From Rhynchopus sp. YZ270_cl-10 (Eukaryota; Euglenozoa; Diplonemea; Diplonemida; Diplonemidae), in the NCBI GenBank assembly GCA_964035575.1, contig OZ037893.1, positions 186,001-250,000 of the forward strand: a stretch of DNA of 64,000 bases. Reading direction: 5' to 3'. The number at the start of each line of letters is the position of its first letter. The first letter of the stretch is position 1. This document shows, one piece after another, positions 61,915 to 64,000 of this stretch. The notes beneath the pieces are model-generated. The model saw nothing but the letters and a program-made list of their open reading frames with translations, did not search any database and was not told the origin of the DNA. Position numbers and translations under genes: made by a program.

Positions 61915-63960
61915 TTATTCCGGCCCTGAAAACGCATTCAGAACCAATCTGTTCAGAATATTGTCCCAGTGTTTGTTGAGAAGCTGGATTTTGCTGTCAA
62001 TCGCAACAGCGTGGGTGAGGACCGCTGACACGTAGTGAAGTGCGATCTTGGTGCTGTGGTCGGTGCGCGTCTTTTCTGGCGGGAAAAATGCGAGAGGATG
62101 GACACGTGCAGGGCGTTGAATATTGTGGCGACTGCGCATGAGCTCCAGTGGGCTTGCTTTAAGGAGTTTGTTATACGATTCAAAACGCTTCGCACCCTGT
62201 TCTCGCTCTGCTGTGGATATTGCGGTGCCATTCACTGTTGACACACCTGGAAACAAAACGGATGCCAGCTCATTGCCCATCACGACCTTATTGCCTCCCA
62301 ACACCTCATCTGTGTCTGATATCTCCAGCTCCCGTACGGTCTCTAACTTACCGATCGCTGCAATCTGCGACAATGACGTCAAATTATTATGTTTCAACGA
62401 AATCTTTCGCAACGAATTCGACCCTCTCAGCTTCGGCACAAACCTCGTGCAGATCACCTCTGGGTTCATATACTCCAAACGGACGCATACTATACCCCCT
62501 TCCTCTTCATCCTCCTTTTCATCTGTCTGCGCAGGCTCTAACACCGGGAGTGTCGGTGGGGTCGCAGGCTGCTTCACTGGGGCCGCGTTCAATAATGATG
62601 CGGGAAGCTCTGCACCTTCCCCTTGCATGACAATACTCTTCGTGGATGCGTGATATTCTGTGAGACCCCCTGGTTGGGCATATGCTACACTACCCGCGCC
62701 TTGCAGAGGAACAGCCTTTCCAGAAGCTTTTGGGTCCACGGGAACGAAGGAGTCTTCCTTATTTGATATCTCCCAGGTCGCTATGATGCGTTCTAGGGCT
62801 TGGGTTCGCTCGACAGCGGCCTGTTGTCTGCGGAGTTTGTCCGCGTATTTTACTTCCTCCTTCTTGACAGCGGTGCAGGCAGCACGGCGGTCTTCTTCGC
62901 TGATGCGGCGAAGGTCGAGGTGTTTGAGGGTACGTAGTTCTTCTACGACGTATGGCTTGTAGTTGACAAAAGGGTTGCCTTCGAGACACAAATCAGTAAC
63001 GCTTTTGCTCTTGCAAATGCTCTGTACGTCCGCCATAGAAGCAATCAAATTGCTGCTCAAAAAGATGCGCTGCAGAAAGACAAGGCTGTCCACCTCGTGC
63101 ACCGCGGTGATCGCGTTGCGGCGAAGGTTGATTTCGGTGAGCGACCGCAGCCCGCGGATGTTGTTGACAACAGTGAGCTTGTTCCCTGCAAGGTTCAGGA
63201 CACGAAGCTCCGTGAGGTGGGAGAGCTCCTCAATCTTTGCGATATTATTATTGTGCAAATCCAGGACATCCAGCTGTGAGGGGGGGAATGTAAAAAAGAG
63301 CAAACAAAAAAAAAAAAAAATGAATAGTGAGGTAGAAGCAGGGAAAAAAACATAGATTTGGTCATATTTCGGCTATTTTTCAAGCTTTTGATAACATCCA
63401 TTTTAACATACCTGTTGCAGTGAATCTAACCCTTCAATTTTTGTAATCTGGTTGCGTCCAAGCATGAGGACACGCAGGTAAGGGACACCTTCGAGACCTG
63501 AGATCTTTTCCACATCATTGTTGTATAAATCGAGGAAGACAAGCGATGGGAGGCGCATGTGTGTGATGCGACGGATTCTGTTGCCTTGGATGTTGAGCAG
63601 CTTCAGCTTCTCCTCGCCCTCGAGGATCGGGCACGCTGTGAGCTCCCGGCTATTCAAATTGAAGCGGTCCTGCGACATCGACTTCATCTCCGGTGTCCTG
63701 CGGATTGTCACAGACTCGCCTACCAAAGGGGGTGTTATCTGCAGCTCCGCCTGTTGTTCGTTGCCTGGTGGGGACGGACTCAGCTGTGCCTGCGAAACAC
63801 TCAAATTAGGTGGAGTGAACGACCCCGAGGGTGCATCCGTCGAGGGGGTGGCGGTCGAAGTGGTGTTCGTGGAGGAGCTCCCAGTGGTGCCTGTGCTGTC
63901 ACGGCGTCGCTTTAGCTTTTCATCAGACTCCCTTCGCGTCAACGCGGCAGTCGCACGCAT
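61915..63960 (-). CDS. LRRC49: LRRC49-like subunit of the tubulin polyglutamylase complex, two exons
   Basis: Exon 1 is 63960-63412 and exon 2 is 63273-61915, encoding 635 residues; the intron GTATGTT...CCCCTCACAG (138 nt) is phase 0. After a low-complexity Ser/Thr/Pro N-terminus, leucine-rich repeats of the SDS22 type run from about residue 115 to 310 (LKLLNIQGNRIRRI, LVFLDLYNNDVEKI, LRVLMLGRNQITKI, LDVLDLHNNNIAKI, LRVLNLAGNKLTVV). They end in an LRR cap and DLRRISEEDRR. This matches LRRC49 closely, including RISEEDRR versus RITEEERR, and is followed by a helical C-terminal half as in LRRC49. LRRC49 is a structural subunit of the TTLL1 polyglutamylase complex, which modifies axonemal and centriolar tubulin. 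Related axonemal SDS22-type LRR proteins are the alternative. Confidence 0.87.
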
Positions 63961-64000
63961 CGTTTTATTAGTTACCTCAGAGTGATAGTTAAAGAAAACA

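Overview
The window is from a unicellular eukaryote. All eleven recognisable protein genes lie on the minus strand. Most are preceded by a pyrimidine-rich tract and an AG 5-35 nt upstream of the start codon, and distances between clustered genes can be about 150 nt. The genes use the standard code (TAA, TAG and TGA all serve as stops) and several are interrupted by short GT-AG introns, often with a GTATGT donor. Unidirectional clusters with spliced-leader-type acceptors plus cis-introns, together with mitochondrial PPR proteins and flagellar genes, best fit Euglenozoa, most likely a diplonemid. This placement is an inference; no spliced-leader gene or taxonomic marker was seen apart from a short LSU rRNA fragment.

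In transcription order (high to low coordinates) the genes are: an LRRC49-like subunit of the tubulin polyglutamylase complex (61915-63960); a Trf4-type non-canonical poly(A)/uridylyl transferase homologue whose catalytic carboxylates look lost (58376-59970); elongin C (40857-41503); a mitochondrial PPR-like protein (35993-37403); a giant secreted, membrane-anchored cysteine-rich protein built from eight nearly identical 481-residue units (23893-35775); a 2285-residue IQ/LRR protein (11076-17933); a small ABM-fold monooxygenase-like protein (10010-10647); a secreted mucin-like protein (7811-9001); a small spliced gene (about 5975-6507); a second PPR-like protein (4832-5962); a four-exon membrane-anchored, probably mitochondrial protein (2717-4223); a Tim17/NDUFA11-like membrane protein (1092-1790); and the N-terminus of a kinesin-9 (KIF6-type) motor (1-474). 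A plus-strand fragment of nuclear LSU rRNA lies at 730-818. Flagellar or cytoskeletal (kinesin-9, LRRC49, IQ protein) and mitochondrial functions predominate.

Long gene-poor stretches (about 18-23.9, 37.4-40.8 and especially 41.5-58.4 kb) are full of homopolymers and hold two repeat layers. Layer one is at least eight families of short (30-110 bp) stem-loop or A-tailed modules (called A-F, I and K here), almost all in one orientation relative to the genes. Layer two is non-autonomous DNA transposons with visible terminal inverted repeats and target duplications: one MULE-like, two hAT-like with 8-bp duplications, two sharing a TGGGGTG end with 5-bp duplications, and a 1.2-kb foldback.

The most interesting signal is that the short modules also form the introns of the genes. 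The introns of elongin C, the 35.9-37.4 kb PPR gene, the ABM gene and the last intron of the Trf4-like gene consist largely of modules A, B and F. Splicing them out restores the expected conserved C-termini. This looks like an introner-type (intron-generating) repeat system made of small, combinable, orientation-locked modules.
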